64,000 bases of DNA, from contig NZ_CP150227.1 in the NCBI RefSeq assembly GCF_037971845.1, positions 1,302,001 to 1,366,000 of the forward strand, written 5' to 3'. Of the stretch, positions 1 through 7,537 are shown piece by piece. The notes beneath the pieces were generated by a model that was given only the letters and a program-made list of their open reading frames with translations, searched no databases and had not been told where the DNA came from. This DNA is from Paenibacillus sp. FSL R5-0766. GTDB lineage: Bacteria; Bacillota; Bacilli; Paenibacillales; Paenibacillaceae. Numbering within the stretch: position 1 is the stretch's first letter; every line of letters begins with the position of its first letter. The translations under genes and the position numbers were made by a program.

Positions 1-498
1 ATCACACCACAAGCAGGTGATCGTCGTATTTATGTGAAATCAGGTTATTCTGTAAGTAAATCCGTAATTACTGGTTACTCTGTAGGGCCCATTGAACAAC
101 AAACTCTTTTGATAAGTGTCCCAAAGGGTAAAACTTCATCAAAGACTTCTAAATCATCTGTAAGTGGTACGGTGAAGTTTTCTGCAAAAGCTGATATAGG
201 CATTAAATACGTAGTCAATCAGAGTCTGACAGGCGAGGCAAGCGGTACAATTTCTAAAGAATGGGGTACTACTGAGGTATACTCTGGCCCCCCTGAAAGT
301 TCTGCTTTCAATACAAGAAACTATTATGCAGCTATGAACTACGATCAATATAATATTGTAGTAGTAAAATATGATTACTATGATGAATATGTTGGAACAG
401 TATTCCAAGGAAGAGTTGCTGAAAATGCTGGTTACACCTATTTAAATGGTACTAAAAAGCCAATTGTTATCGAATATCCAGTAGATGTGAAATACTAA
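1..498 (+). CDS. 3' end of an unrecognised, probably secreted protein (5' truncated by the window edge)
   Basis: The frame is open from base 1 to the TAA at 496-498, so the visible 165 residues are the C-terminal part of a longer protein whose start lies outside the window. The stretch is rich in Ser, Thr, Gly, Tyr and beta-branched residues (for example KTSSKTSKSSVSGTVKF and YNIVVVKYDYYDEY) and has no Cys or membrane segment, as expected for an extracellular beta-rich domain. I recognise no family. A strong terminator follows 14 bases after the stop, so it ends its transcription unit. Confidence 0.75.
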   Translation: MTPQAGDRRIYVKSGYSVSKSVITGYSVGPIEQQTLLISVPKGKTSSKTSKSSVSGTVKFSAKADIGIKYVVNQSLTGEASGTISKEWGTTEVYSGPPESSAFNTRNYYAAMNYDQYNIVVVKYDYYDEYVGTVFQGRVAENAGYTYLNGTKKPIVIEYPVDVKY

Positions 499-511
499 TT
501 GAATTAACCTC

Positions 512-553
512 AAGAATCCCTTGCAGCTATTTGCTGGCAAGGGATTCTTTTAT
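512..553 (+). terminator. Rho-independent terminator after the left-edge gene
   Basis: AAGAATCCCTTGC at 512-524 pairs perfectly with GCAAGGGATTCTT further on, with a short loop, and is followed by TTTTATT. It lies just downstream of the partial plus-strand gene. The region from here to 652 shows no gene. Confidence 0.9.
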
Positions 554-652
554 TGCTATGTAAAGTTAACGGGTGGGTTTGACTAGTGATGAACCCTCTT
601 CGTTTCTTAATTGTAATATGCACTCATAATGTGATGGAGGGGCATAGTATTT

Positions 653-1714
653 TTACACATTCCCCGTTCTCATCAGATCGGCGATGAACACTTTCTGGCC
701 TGTGCGTGCGCTTTCCAAGGATGCGAGGACCATGGCCATGCTAAACTGGTTATCGCTGCAATCGGTCTCAGGTAGTCGTCCGGATTCCAGTGCGGCGAAC
801 ATGTCTTCGAGACAGCCGTGATGTCCTGTTTTGTCCATGACAGGCAGTTCCGCTTCAATTCGCTCACTTGACTGGAAAAAGGATGGTTTGCCGTCAGCAT
901 CCAGGCTTTGCGCAGTAACTACTTCAGCATAGATGTCATCGTGACCATCCCAGATGGCGGTTCCTTTTTCACCGATTACGCGCCAACTTGCTTCCCATGA
1001 TGTGGGTACGCCTTCTGCGCACCAGGATCCGCGATAGTTGAATACGGACCCGTCAGACATCTCAAATATACATAACGCCATCGCATTGCCCTGATACCAT
1101 GAACCTGGAGGATTGAACTCATGGCAGTATACCGAGACCGGGTTAGCTCCGAGAATATACCGTGCCTGATCAAACGTATGTATTGCCATATCGAGCAGCA
1201 GCGGACTATCCATCAGATCCCGGAATCCGCTGAAGTGTGGCCCGAGGAAGAAGTCGGCTCCTGCGTAACCTACCTGTCCTATAGCCCCGCCGGAAATGAG
1301 GTGCTGGTAGGCGCGGATACGCGGATCGAAACGACGATTCTGCATGACGGCTTGAATGTGTCCTGTGCTGCGAGCGGTTTGCACAATGTCTGTGCATTCG
1401 GAGAAGGACTCTGCTAGTGGTTTCTCGCCAAATACATGACATCCTTCCTTCAGCGCTGTCATGGCAATGCCGTAATGACTCGCCGGAATCGTGACATCGA
1501 ATACGATATTCGCGCCAGTAGCTTGAATGCCTTCACGGATATCGGTGAACGTAGGGCAGGTGAGGCCGTGTCTTGTAGCAAAAGCAAGGGCTGTCTGTTC
1601 ATACAGATCAACCAGCCCGACGATTTCTGTATCCGGCCTTTGCAAGGCATAGTCCGCCCACGTGTTTGCCATGGCACCGCAGCCAGCGATAATTACCCGA
1701 TAAGGATGACTCAT
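653..1714 (-). CDS. Gfo/Idh/MocA family NAD(P)-dependent oxidoreductase
   Basis: A 353-residue cytoplasmic dehydrogenase. The N-terminus carries a Rossmann dinucleotide fold (IIAGCGAMANTW, residues 8-19), followed by GEKPLAES near residue 96, the EKP motif with the family's catalytic Lys, and DMAIHTFDQARYIL near residue 175, the usual Asp/His region. Family members oxidise or reduce sugars, inositols or their derivatives; the substrate cannot be read from the sequence. The ATG has a good ribosome site (AAGGAGATGAGCTG). It is the second gene of an operon, 39 bases after the sugar isomerase gene, which suggests that the two act on one sugar or polyol. The divergent AraC gene upstream is the likely regulator. 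Confidence 0.92.
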   Translation of the reverse strand: MSHPYRVIIAGCGAMANTWADYALQRPDTEIVGLVDLYEQTALAFATRHGLTCPTFTDIREGIQATGANIVFDVTIPASHYGIAMTALKEGCHVFGEKPLAESFSECTDIVQTARSTGHIQAVMQNRRFDPRIRAYQHLISGGAIGQVGYAGADFFLGPHFSGFRDLMDSPLLLDMAIHTFDQARYILGANPVSVYCHEFNPPGSWYQGNAMALCIFEMSDGSVFNYRGSWCAEGVPTSWEASWRVIGEKGTAIWDGHDDIYAEVVTAQSLDADGKPSFFQSSERIEAELPVMDKTGHHGCLEDMFAALESGRLPETDCSDNQFSMAMVLASLESARTGQKVFIADLMRTGNV

Positions 1715-1753
1715 CAGCTCATCTCCTTCGTATGGATTGTGTTGTGTAGTACT

Positions 1754-2641
1754 TTATACCGGATTGGGCACAAAATCGCCGCCGCGGCATTGTTTCAAAT
1801 ATCGTAATGCATGTACCTGTCCTGTCATTTCGAGTTCGTCTTTGTAGACGGGATCATGCCAGCCTTCGATATCAATCGTGCCCTGATAACCGTTCTGACG
1901 CAGAATGGTGATGATGTCTGCCCAGTTGTTATCCCCGAAGCCGGGTGTGCGGTGCCAGACAAATTCACGTGGACCGTGTACGCCGTATTCCTTGACAATA
2001 TCCCAGGCAATCGTGGCATCTTTGCCATGTACGTGGAAGACTTTATGAGCCCATTTGCGTAGCTGTGGAATAGGATCAATCAGGCTGGACATTTGATGGC
2101 AAGGCTCCCATTCCAGGCCTACATTTTCATCCGGAACAGCATCAAACATCATCTCCCAGGCCGTTGGGTTATGGGCAATGTTCCAGTCGCCTGTCTGCCA
2201 GGTTCCTCCCATATCACAGTTTTCAAAAGCAATCCGTACACCCCGGTCTGCTGCCCGGCGTGCCAGTTCACCAAATACTTCCTTGAACCGGGGGATGGAC
2301 TCATTAATGGGTTGATCGGTTAGACGTCCGGTAAATCCGGAGACGATATCTGCACCGAAGAGCTGTGCGTGATCGATCACTCGCTCCCAGCTCGCCAATG
2401 TATCGGCGTTGTCTCCGGCTCCGGTGAGCGGATTACCAAATACACTCACCGCGGAGATGACAATGCCTTGTTCGTCCACGATTTCACGGACACGTTTGGC
2501 TGTCTCGGCCAGGTCCAGATCGCCTGTCGTTTGCCAGAATGTCAGGTTAAATGATTCGAAGCCGTGTTGCATGATCTGCGGGATAACGCGGACGGCGTCC
2601 TGCCCGCCTACAAGGGTACCGATGCGTAATGATTTATTCAT
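1754..2641 (-). CDS. sugar phosphate isomerase/epimerase (xylose isomerase-like TIM barrel)
   Basis: A 295-residue AP-endonuclease-2/xylose-isomerase-like TIM barrel. The expected metal-binding positions are visible: Glu in AFENCDMGGTW (about residue 139), Glu and His in LEWEPCHQM (about 175), His in FHVHGKDA (about 198) and Glu in IDIEGWHDPVYK (about 257). Family members isomerise or epimerise sugars and inositol intermediates. It is the first gene of a two-gene operon with the Gfo/Idh/MocA dehydrogenase, a pairing frequent in inositol and rare-sugar catabolism. It is transcribed away from the AraC gene, with a 127-base shared promoter region. The ribosome site (GGAGTG) is rather far from the ATG, so the start is fair but not certain. 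Confidence 0.9.
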   Translation of the reverse strand: MNKSLRIGTLVGGQDAVRVIPQIMQHGFESFNLTFWQTTGDLDLAETAKRVREIVDEQGIVISAVSVFGNPLTGAGDNADTLASWERVIDHAQLFGADIVSGFTGRLTDQPINESIPRFKEVFGELARRAADRGVRIAFENCDMGGTWQTGDWNIAHNPTAWEMMFDAVPDENVGLEWEPCHQMSSLIDPIPQLRKWAHKVFHVHGKDATIAWDIVKEYGVHGPREFVWHRTPGFGDNNWADIITILRQNGYQGTIDIEGWHDPVYKDELEMTGQVHALRYLKQCRGGDFVPNPV

Positions 2642-2768
2642 GGTTGTAATTCACTCCAATATTGGCTTATAGTACTTCGTGACACTCATTATAGCCGTGG
2701 ATTAACGGGATGGCTCTAAACAATCTTGTGTATTAATAGTCGGATCTTGTGAAGAGGGGGAAGAAGTC

Positions 2769-3665
2769 GTGCTGGATCTGAAAGCGCTTCACGAAAATAC
2801 CCGAATTGACCATAAATCACATCCATTTCAGCTGTTCCAAAATCGGTGTTCAGATATGAAAGCTGAAGAATGTATTCTGTATTTGCATTGGCATGAACAT
2901 TTTGAACTGATTATTATGCGTAAGGGCAGTGCGCTTTTTCATATTGATAGCAAACCTTATATAGTTCGAGCAGGTGAGGTCATCATCATTCCTGGAGGTA
3001 CATTGCATGTTGGATATGCTCTGGATGACGGGGATGTGCATTATGATTCCGTTGTGGTCAACCGTGCACTGTTCCATGATTTCACTCATGATCCTGTGCA
3101 TGAGCAATATGTCGCGCCGTATTTGGAAGGAAGAGTGAGATTTCCGGTCAAACCGGCAGAGGAAAACACAGCCTGCACAGGCTATTATTCTTTATTGAAT
3201 GAAGCTGTGGAGGAAATGGCGTTACAGCCCCCGGCTTATCAGCTCGTGGTGAAATCCAAGCTGCATGCCTTGTTCACCCTGCTTGCGCGAACCTTTATGC
3301 CGCAGCAGCTACCGGATAAAACGGTCGGATCGTATTTTCCCAACCGCGAACGTTTCAAACAGTTGATCGCACAGATTGAAGCGGACCCCACAGGTAAGAT
3401 GTCTGTTACGGAAGCGGCAAGTCATGTGGGATTGAATGCGTATCACTTCTGCAAAATGTTCAAAAAGCTGACCGGACGTACCTTTGTGGAATACGTGAAC
3501 GGGTGCAGGATGAGTGAAGCAGAGCAGCTGCTGCAAGGCAGCAGTCTGACCATTACGGAGATCGCAGCCAGAGTCGGCTGCGACAATGCCAACTATTTTA
3601 CGAAGTTATACAAACAATACAAGGGCATGACCCCCTCGCAGGGACGTGGAAGAAAAGAAGGTTGA
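2769..3665 (+). CDS. AraC family transcriptional regulator with N-terminal cupin
   Basis: 298 residues with a GTG start preceded by GAGGGGGAAG. The N-terminal half is a cupin-type sugar-sensing fold (LHWHEHFELIIMRKG, then GEVIIIPGGTLHVGY, residues 38-82). The C-terminal 95 residues hold the two AraC helix-turn-helices: MSVTEAASHVGLNAYHFCKMF near 208, and LTITEIAARVGCDNANYFTKL near 258, then the conserved PSQ turn (GMTPSQGRG). It is divergent from the isomerase/oxidoreductase operon, so it most likely senses that pathway's sugar and activates it; that link is inference from position. The protein ends at the usual family length. Confidence 0.92.
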   Translation: MLDLKALHENTRIDHKSHPFQLFQNRCSDMKAEECILYLHWHEHFELIIMRKGSALFHIDSKPYIVRAGEVIIIPGGTLHVGYALDDGDVHYDSVVVNRALFHDFTHDPVHEQYVAPYLEGRVRFPVKPAEENTACTGYYSLLNEAVEEMALQPPAYQLVVKSKLHALFTLLARTFMPQQLPDKTVGSYFPNRERFKQLIAQIEADPTGKMSVTEAASHVGLNAYHFCKMFKKLTGRTFVEYVNGCRMSEAEQLLQGSSLTITEIAARVGCDNANYFTKLYKQYKGMTPSQGRGRKEG

Positions 3666-3789
3666 GCACGACCAGTTTACCAGTAGTCTCGAATAAAAGG
3701 TCCATAACGAAGGTTGTAGACAAGTGCAACTCACAATCACAAAAGTAAGCAGAAGCAGAGCGCACAGCAGTGACTACCATAACAGTCAG

Positions 3790-3824
3790 CACACACACAC
3801 ATACACACATACACATACGTATAC
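3790..3824 (+). repeat. CA/TACA dinucleotide-type microsatellite
   Basis: An alternating purine-pyrimidine tract made of CACACACACA blocks, then repeated CATACACA and ending in ATACGTATAC. It lies between the AraC gene and the convergent kinase-like gene and has no coding support. Such tracts can slip during replication and can adopt Z-form DNA. I see no gene whose expression it would obviously switch. Confidence 0.75.
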
Positions 3825-3836
3825 GCACCTTCACAA

Positions 3837-3888
3837 AAAACCACCCGGATAAAGGCCATTTCAAGGCTATTATCCGGGCGGTTTGGTT
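3837..3888. terminator. Bidirectional terminator between the convergent AraC and kinase-like genes
   Basis: AAACC-CCCGGATAA pairs with TTATCCGGG-GGTTT around a loop that itself contains AGGCC/GGCT. The arms are flanked by an A-run on the left and T-rich sequence on the right, so the hairpin can serve the plus-strand araC gene and the minus-strand kinase-like gene. Confidence 0.85.
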
Positions 3889-3931
3889 TCAATAAAAACA
3901 ACAAGACAATCCTCTACTGTGTACAACGTAC

Positions 3932-4615
3932 TCATTTCATAAATCTGGAGAACAGACGATTCGCCTTTTTGGAGAGATCGTCCATTTTGATGTTGGCATG
4001 ATCGAACTGATTATATCCCCATTTGATCGTTTGCAGCATGCGTGGAGATATGGGCGTTCCTTTGATCCGTGGATAGATGTTGTGATAAGCCCAGACAAGA
4101 TGCTCCCAGCGATTGTCATTGCCGTCCTGAACATACTCGGATACGTCAATCACTTTCCCGCGTCCGTTCTGGAGAATTACATTTTTCAGATGAATGTCGC
4201 GAGGGTTCAACCCGCGGCTGCGAACGGCTTCTCGCGCTGCGTCCACATCGAGCATCACCTGCTCGGGGACGGGGATTCCCTTTTCCAAACATTCTAGCAG
4301 TGTATCCCCGGGTTCAAAACTGATCACGAGTACATTCCGGCCGCTGCCGTAATAGGTAGGGAAGTATGGCAGACCTTTGAGCTGCTCGTATACCTGTTTT
4401 TCATTTTCGAGTTTGTCCAAGGCATGATCCGAGTACATCTTGAAGGCATACTGCGGCAAGCCGTCATACGTAAATACAGCCGCATCCGTACCTGTGCCAA
4501 TGCAATTCAATCCTTCTACATCGCCGATGATGTTCACGAGCTCATTCCGGTCGCTTCCGATGACTTGGATATGTTGTAATGCTTCTTCCGCCTGGAACCA
4601 ATCCGGTCGATTCAT
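3932..4615 (-). CDS. small serine/threonine protein kinase-like protein (YrzF-like)
   Basis: 227 residues with the core of a eukaryotic-type kinase fold and little else. A nucleotide loop is visible (GTGTDAAVF, 41-48), the ATP-binding Lys is K59 in YAFKMYSD, the salt-bridge Glu is near 70-72 (LENEK), the catalytic loop is PRDIHLKNV (D140, N145) and the metal Asp is D157 in VIDVSEY in place of DFG. This matches the small kinases typified by B. subtilis YrzF. The HRD His is replaced by Pro and there is no activation segment or C-lobe extension, so activity on a protein substrate is uncertain. The gene is monocistronic, convergent with araC and separated from it by a terminator. Confidence 0.75.
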   Translation of the reverse strand: MNRPDWFQAEEALQHIQVIGSDRNELVNIIGDVEGLNCIGTGTDAAVFTYDGLPQYAFKMYSDHALDKLENEKQVYEQLKGLPYFPTYYGSGRNVLVISFEPGDTLLECLEKGIPVPEQVMLDVDAAREAVRSRGLNPRDIHLKNVILQNGRGKVIDVSEYVQDGNDNRWEHLVWAYHNIYPRIKGTPISPRMLQTIKWGYNQFDHANIKMDDLSKKANRLFSRFMK

Positions 4616-4670
4616 GGGTGGTGCCCCCTTTTAGGATATGCCTGTACAATTTTTTTCATATAATCATTTT

Positions 4671-4814
4671 CTAGCGAACCGAGTAAGTCTTATTTCACGT
4701 AAACTAGCAGATCTGAAAATGTAACGAATCAGAGACACGTTATTGGCTCATAGCTTGCAGTATACACGTTCTACAACCAAAATAAGACTAATTAGCGTGT
4801 CTGGAGTTCGTTAG
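4671..4814. repeat. Nested palindromic intergenic element (MITE/REP-like)
   Basis: A 144-base segment with terminal inverted repeats CTAGCGAAC/GTTCGTTAG, a second pair AGTCTTATTT (4687-4696) and AAATAAGACT (4780-4789), and a third imperfect pair at 4721-4739 and 4796-4813 built on TAACGAA and AGACACG. It lies in a gene-free stretch of about 510 bases. The motif GATTCGTTAGCGCC at 4855-4868 repeats part of the right end. The remaining bases to 5128 are GC-rich and show no convincing gene. Confidence 0.6.
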
Positions 4815-5128
4815 ATTCCGTAAAACCTCGTGATCCACGTGATAAGGTGTGTGAGATTCGTTAGCGCCGGGCCCACACTGGCCCCGGGCTGGACCCGTAC
4901 AAGCATCCCGGTTCCGGATTCGCTGCCCTCTATAGAGTATATTAAGCGTTCTGCTCCGCAATTTCATCTTTTGGTGATGTTACTATATAAACGATACGGA
5001 TCGAATCGGAAACGGTTGCGTCAGAAGAAAATAACGGAAGCATGCTTGCGGCAATGTTGCCCGGGCTTTATACTGTGAGCATTAAGGGATCTCATGCAGA
5101 TCCGGCATACAGAAAGGCAGAATACCTT

Positions 5129-6046
5129 ATGGCACAATACCCGCAATGGTCTTATTCGCAGTCGCGGGCGAGTATGTTCGATGAGTGCCTGCGCAAATAT
5201 TATTATCATTATTACGGTGCCCATAACGGCTGGAAGACAGACTCTGCTGATGAGATGCAGGTTCGTCTGTACCGTCTGAAGCAGCTCAGCAATCTGTATC
5301 TTGTCTTCGGGGACCTCGCGCATCGGATGTGTGAGTCGGCGGTACGCAGCAGGGAAGAGGGCAAAGATAAACCGCGTGAACACTTCCTGGAACAGACCAT
5401 ACGCAAGCTGCTGAATCAGGCGTATGTGGAATCCATGGATGTGGATCAGTGGCGGCTGAACCCCAAGAATCGCGCGATGCTGTCCGAGATCTATTATGGG
5501 GATGATACGTTGAATGACCGGATTGCCACGATTAAGGAACGTGCTTCGGCCTGTGTCAGCAACCTGTACCAGACGCTTACGTGGGAGGACTTGTCCCGGG
5601 CAAGTACGGACATTCTGGAGATTGAGAAATGGGATACGATGATGCTGCACGATACGCGTGTGTATGTGAAGATGGATTTATTGTATCGGCGCAGTAACGG
5701 CAATATTGTCATAGTGGACTGGAAGACGGGCAAGGAAGATGACTTCTCCGATCAGTTAATGCTGTACGCATCCTATGTGAGAGAGCATTACCGGGTTCCG
5801 TTGGAACAGATTGAGCTGCGAGTGGAGTACCTGATAACCGGAAAACACCGAGAGTTTACAGCCACAGAAGAGGATATCCGGAAGGTGGAGGAGAACGTGG
5901 GTCGTTACATCGAGGAGATGCGATCCTGTGTTGAGGATGAATACTATAACCGTCCAAAGGACGTCACCTACTTTACAGCGATGCCTTCGCACCGGTCCTG
6001 CCGGGATTGCAACTTCCGCGAAGTATGCAGCGAACGGGCGATCTAA
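5129..6046 (+). CDS. PD-(D/E)XK family nuclease with a Cas4/AddB-like four-cysteine Fe-S signature
   Basis: 305 residues from an ATG preceded by AGAAAGGCAG; a longer in-frame ATG at 5042 has no spaced ribosome site. The nuclease core is IVIVDWKTGKEDDFSDQL near residues 193-210 (Asp-x-Lys of the PD-(D/E)XK motif, then the QxxxY helix LMLYASY). One Cys lies near the N-terminus (C20 in MFDECLRKYY) and three at the C-terminus in CRDCNFREVC (C291, C294, C300). That is the 1+3 arrangement that holds a 4Fe-4S cluster in AddB, Cas4 and Dna2. There is no helicase, cas or add gene beside it, so it is a stand-alone member; an RNA or DNA repair role is inference. Confidence 0.85.
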   Translation: MAQYPQWSYSQSRASMFDECLRKYYYHYYGAHNGWKTDSADEMQVRLYRLKQLSNLYLVFGDLAHRMCESAVRSREEGKDKPREHFLEQTIRKLLNQAYVESMDVDQWRLNPKNRAMLSEIYYGDDTLNDRIATIKERASACVSNLYQTLTWEDLSRASTDILEIEKWDTMMLHDTRVYVKMDLLYRRSNGNIVIVDWKTGKEDDFSDQLMLYASYVREHYRVPLEQIELRVEYLITGKHREFTATEEDIRKVEENVGRYIEEMRSCVEDEYYNRPKDVTYFTAMPSHRSCRDCNFREVCSERAI

Positions 6047-6116
6047 AGCTCCAAAACCGGAGGAACCTAAAGGCCTTATACCAACTAATGAGTTATTTCA
6101 TATGTGAAAAAAATCA

Positions 6117-6160
6117 AGAAGCGCAAGCCGGGAACATCATCTGCCCGACTTGCGCTTCTA
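6117..6160 (-). terminator. Terminator for ald
   Basis: AGAAGCGCAAG..GGG pairs with CCC..CTTGCGCTTCT around an 11-base loop. On the minus strand the stem is followed by a run of seven T, so it ends ald transcription. It also sits after the convergent nuclease gene. Confidence 0.88.
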
Positions 6161-6214
6161 TTGCGTTCCACAGGCCTGGCGACAAGGCGCCGGGGTGGAA
6201 CGATCATATCAAGA

Positions 6215-7348
6215 TTACTGGACGGCGGCGGTATTCTCCAGCGCCTGACCCGCAGGAACATAGGCATGCCCGAGATCCCGGGCAACCGCCTCATACGTGA
6301 TGTGTCCATTCAGCACGTTGACCGCGCTGCGAATGGACGAACTGCCGCGAATCGCGGCGGCTGCACCGTGGTTGGCCAGCTGCAGCGCATAAGGCATGGT
6401 GGCGTTGGTCAGCGCCACCGTGGACGTCCGCGGCACGGCGCCTGGCATGTTCGCCACCGCGTAGTGCACGACGCCGTGTTTCACATAGGTCGGTTCATCG
6501 TGGGTTGTGATATGATCAATGGTCTCAACGATCCCGCCCTGATCAATCGCCACATCCACAATGACCGAACCCGGTGCCATCGTCTTCACCACCTGCTCGC
6601 TGACAAGCGTTGGCGCCTTGGCGCCCGGAATCAGCACCGCACAGATCAACAGATCTGCCGCGGCAACAGCTGTTGCGATGTTGGACGGGCTGGATACCAG
6701 CGTGTGGATCTGATTGCCGAAGATATCATCCAACTGGCGCAGACGATTCAGATTCAGATCAAGGATGGTCACATCGGCGCCAAGACCAATAGCAATTTTG
6801 GCTGCATTTGTTCCCACCGTTCCACCACCAATAATGACCACTTTCCCCCGACTGACGCCTGGTACACCGGACAACAGAATGCCCTTGCCACCTTCGGTCT
6901 TCTCCAGTAACTGTGCCCCGATCTGGGAGGCCATGCGGCCTGCAACTTCACTCATAGGGGTTAGCAGGGGGAGGGTATTGTTAACCTCCAACGTCTCATA
7001 CGCAATAGCCGTTACCCGACTTTTAATAAGCGCTTTGGCAAGCTCCGGTTCCGCTGCGAGGTGCAGGTAGGTGAACAGAATTAGTCCCGGACGAAAATAT
7101 CCATATTCACTGGCAAGCGGTTCTTTCACCTTGATGATCATATCGGCTTCGGTCCACACTGACTTGGCATCAATCTGAATCTCGGCGCCCGCAGCTTGAT
7201 ATTCATGATCCGTGAATCCACTGCCGATCCCCGCGCCTTGTTCAATCAGTACCTGGTGACCGGCTCTGATGAAATCAGCAGCCCCGGCCGGAGTCATTGC
7301 TACACGATTCTCATTGTTCTTGATTTCTTTGGGAATTCCGATTCTCAT
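6215..7348 (-). CDS. ald: alanine dehydrogenase
   Basis: Catalyses the reversible NAD-dependent deamination of L-alanine to pyruvate and ammonia, in the cytoplasm. 377 residues from the ATG at 7348 ([18 protein letters not shown]), the usual length; the ATG two codons earlier is too close to the GAGGTG ribosome site. Visible features are the substrate-site Lys in IIKVKEPL, the catalytic His in [10 protein letters not shown] near residue 96, the NAD-binding [13 protein letters not shown] near 173 and the conserved C-terminal GGxT-like region ([13 protein letters not shown]). It is divergent from a PucR-type regulator, the same arrangement as ald/adeR in B. subtilis. No sigma-54 element is visible before it, unlike the nearby proline genes. 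Confidence 0.97.
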   Translation of the reverse strand: MRIGIPKEIKNNENRVAMTPAGAADFIRAGHQVLIEQGAGIGSGFTDHEYQAAGAEIQIDAKSVWTEADMIIKVKEPLASEYGYFRPGLILFTYLHLAAEPELAKALIKSRVTAIAYETLEVNNTLPLLTPMSEVAGRMASQIGAQLLEKTEGGKGILLSGVPGVSRGKVVIIGGGTVGTNAAKIAIGLGADVTILDLNLNRLRQLDDIFGNQIHTLVSSPSNIATAVAAADLLICAVLIPGAKAPTLVSEQVVKTMAPGSVIVDVAIDQGGIVETIDHITTHDEPTYVKHGVVHYAVANMPGAVPRTSTVALTNATMPYALQLANHGAAAAIRGSSSIRSAVNVLNGHITYEAVARDLGHAYVPAGQALENTAAVQ

Positions 7349-7537
7349 CACCATGCACCTCGTCCATTTATTGGTTGTTAGATTATACTACAAGTTTATG
7401 ACTTGGATATTCGTTTTGCACCTTACTTGATGTCTAATTTTTAGGAATTGAACTCAACATATTGTCGAAAAAGACTGTTCAGGACATTTGTCCATAGATT
7501 ATAATGTAAGAAAAAATAACACAAAGAGGGATCGACA
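7349..7537. promoter_or_regulatory. Divergent ald / adeR-like control region
   Basis: A 189-base AT-rich region between the two divergent starts. A TATAAT-type -10 is present on the minus strand (7382-7387, before ald) and another on the plus strand (7500-7505, before the regulator). Neither has a good -35, which fits activator dependence. No clear inverted-repeat operator was identified. Confidence 0.55.

Noticed and set aside
5021..5650. 209-codon minus-strand frame opposite the Fe-S nuclease gene
   Set aside because: It lies antisense to a gene with clear motifs and has no ribosome site.
6104..6910. 268-codon frame on the plus strand opposite ald
   Set aside because: It is a shadow of ald, with an Arg/His-rich composition and no ribosome site.
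7349..7537. sigma-54 promoter for ald
   Set aside because: No GG-N10-GC element in correct context is present, unlike the proline and aspartase genes.
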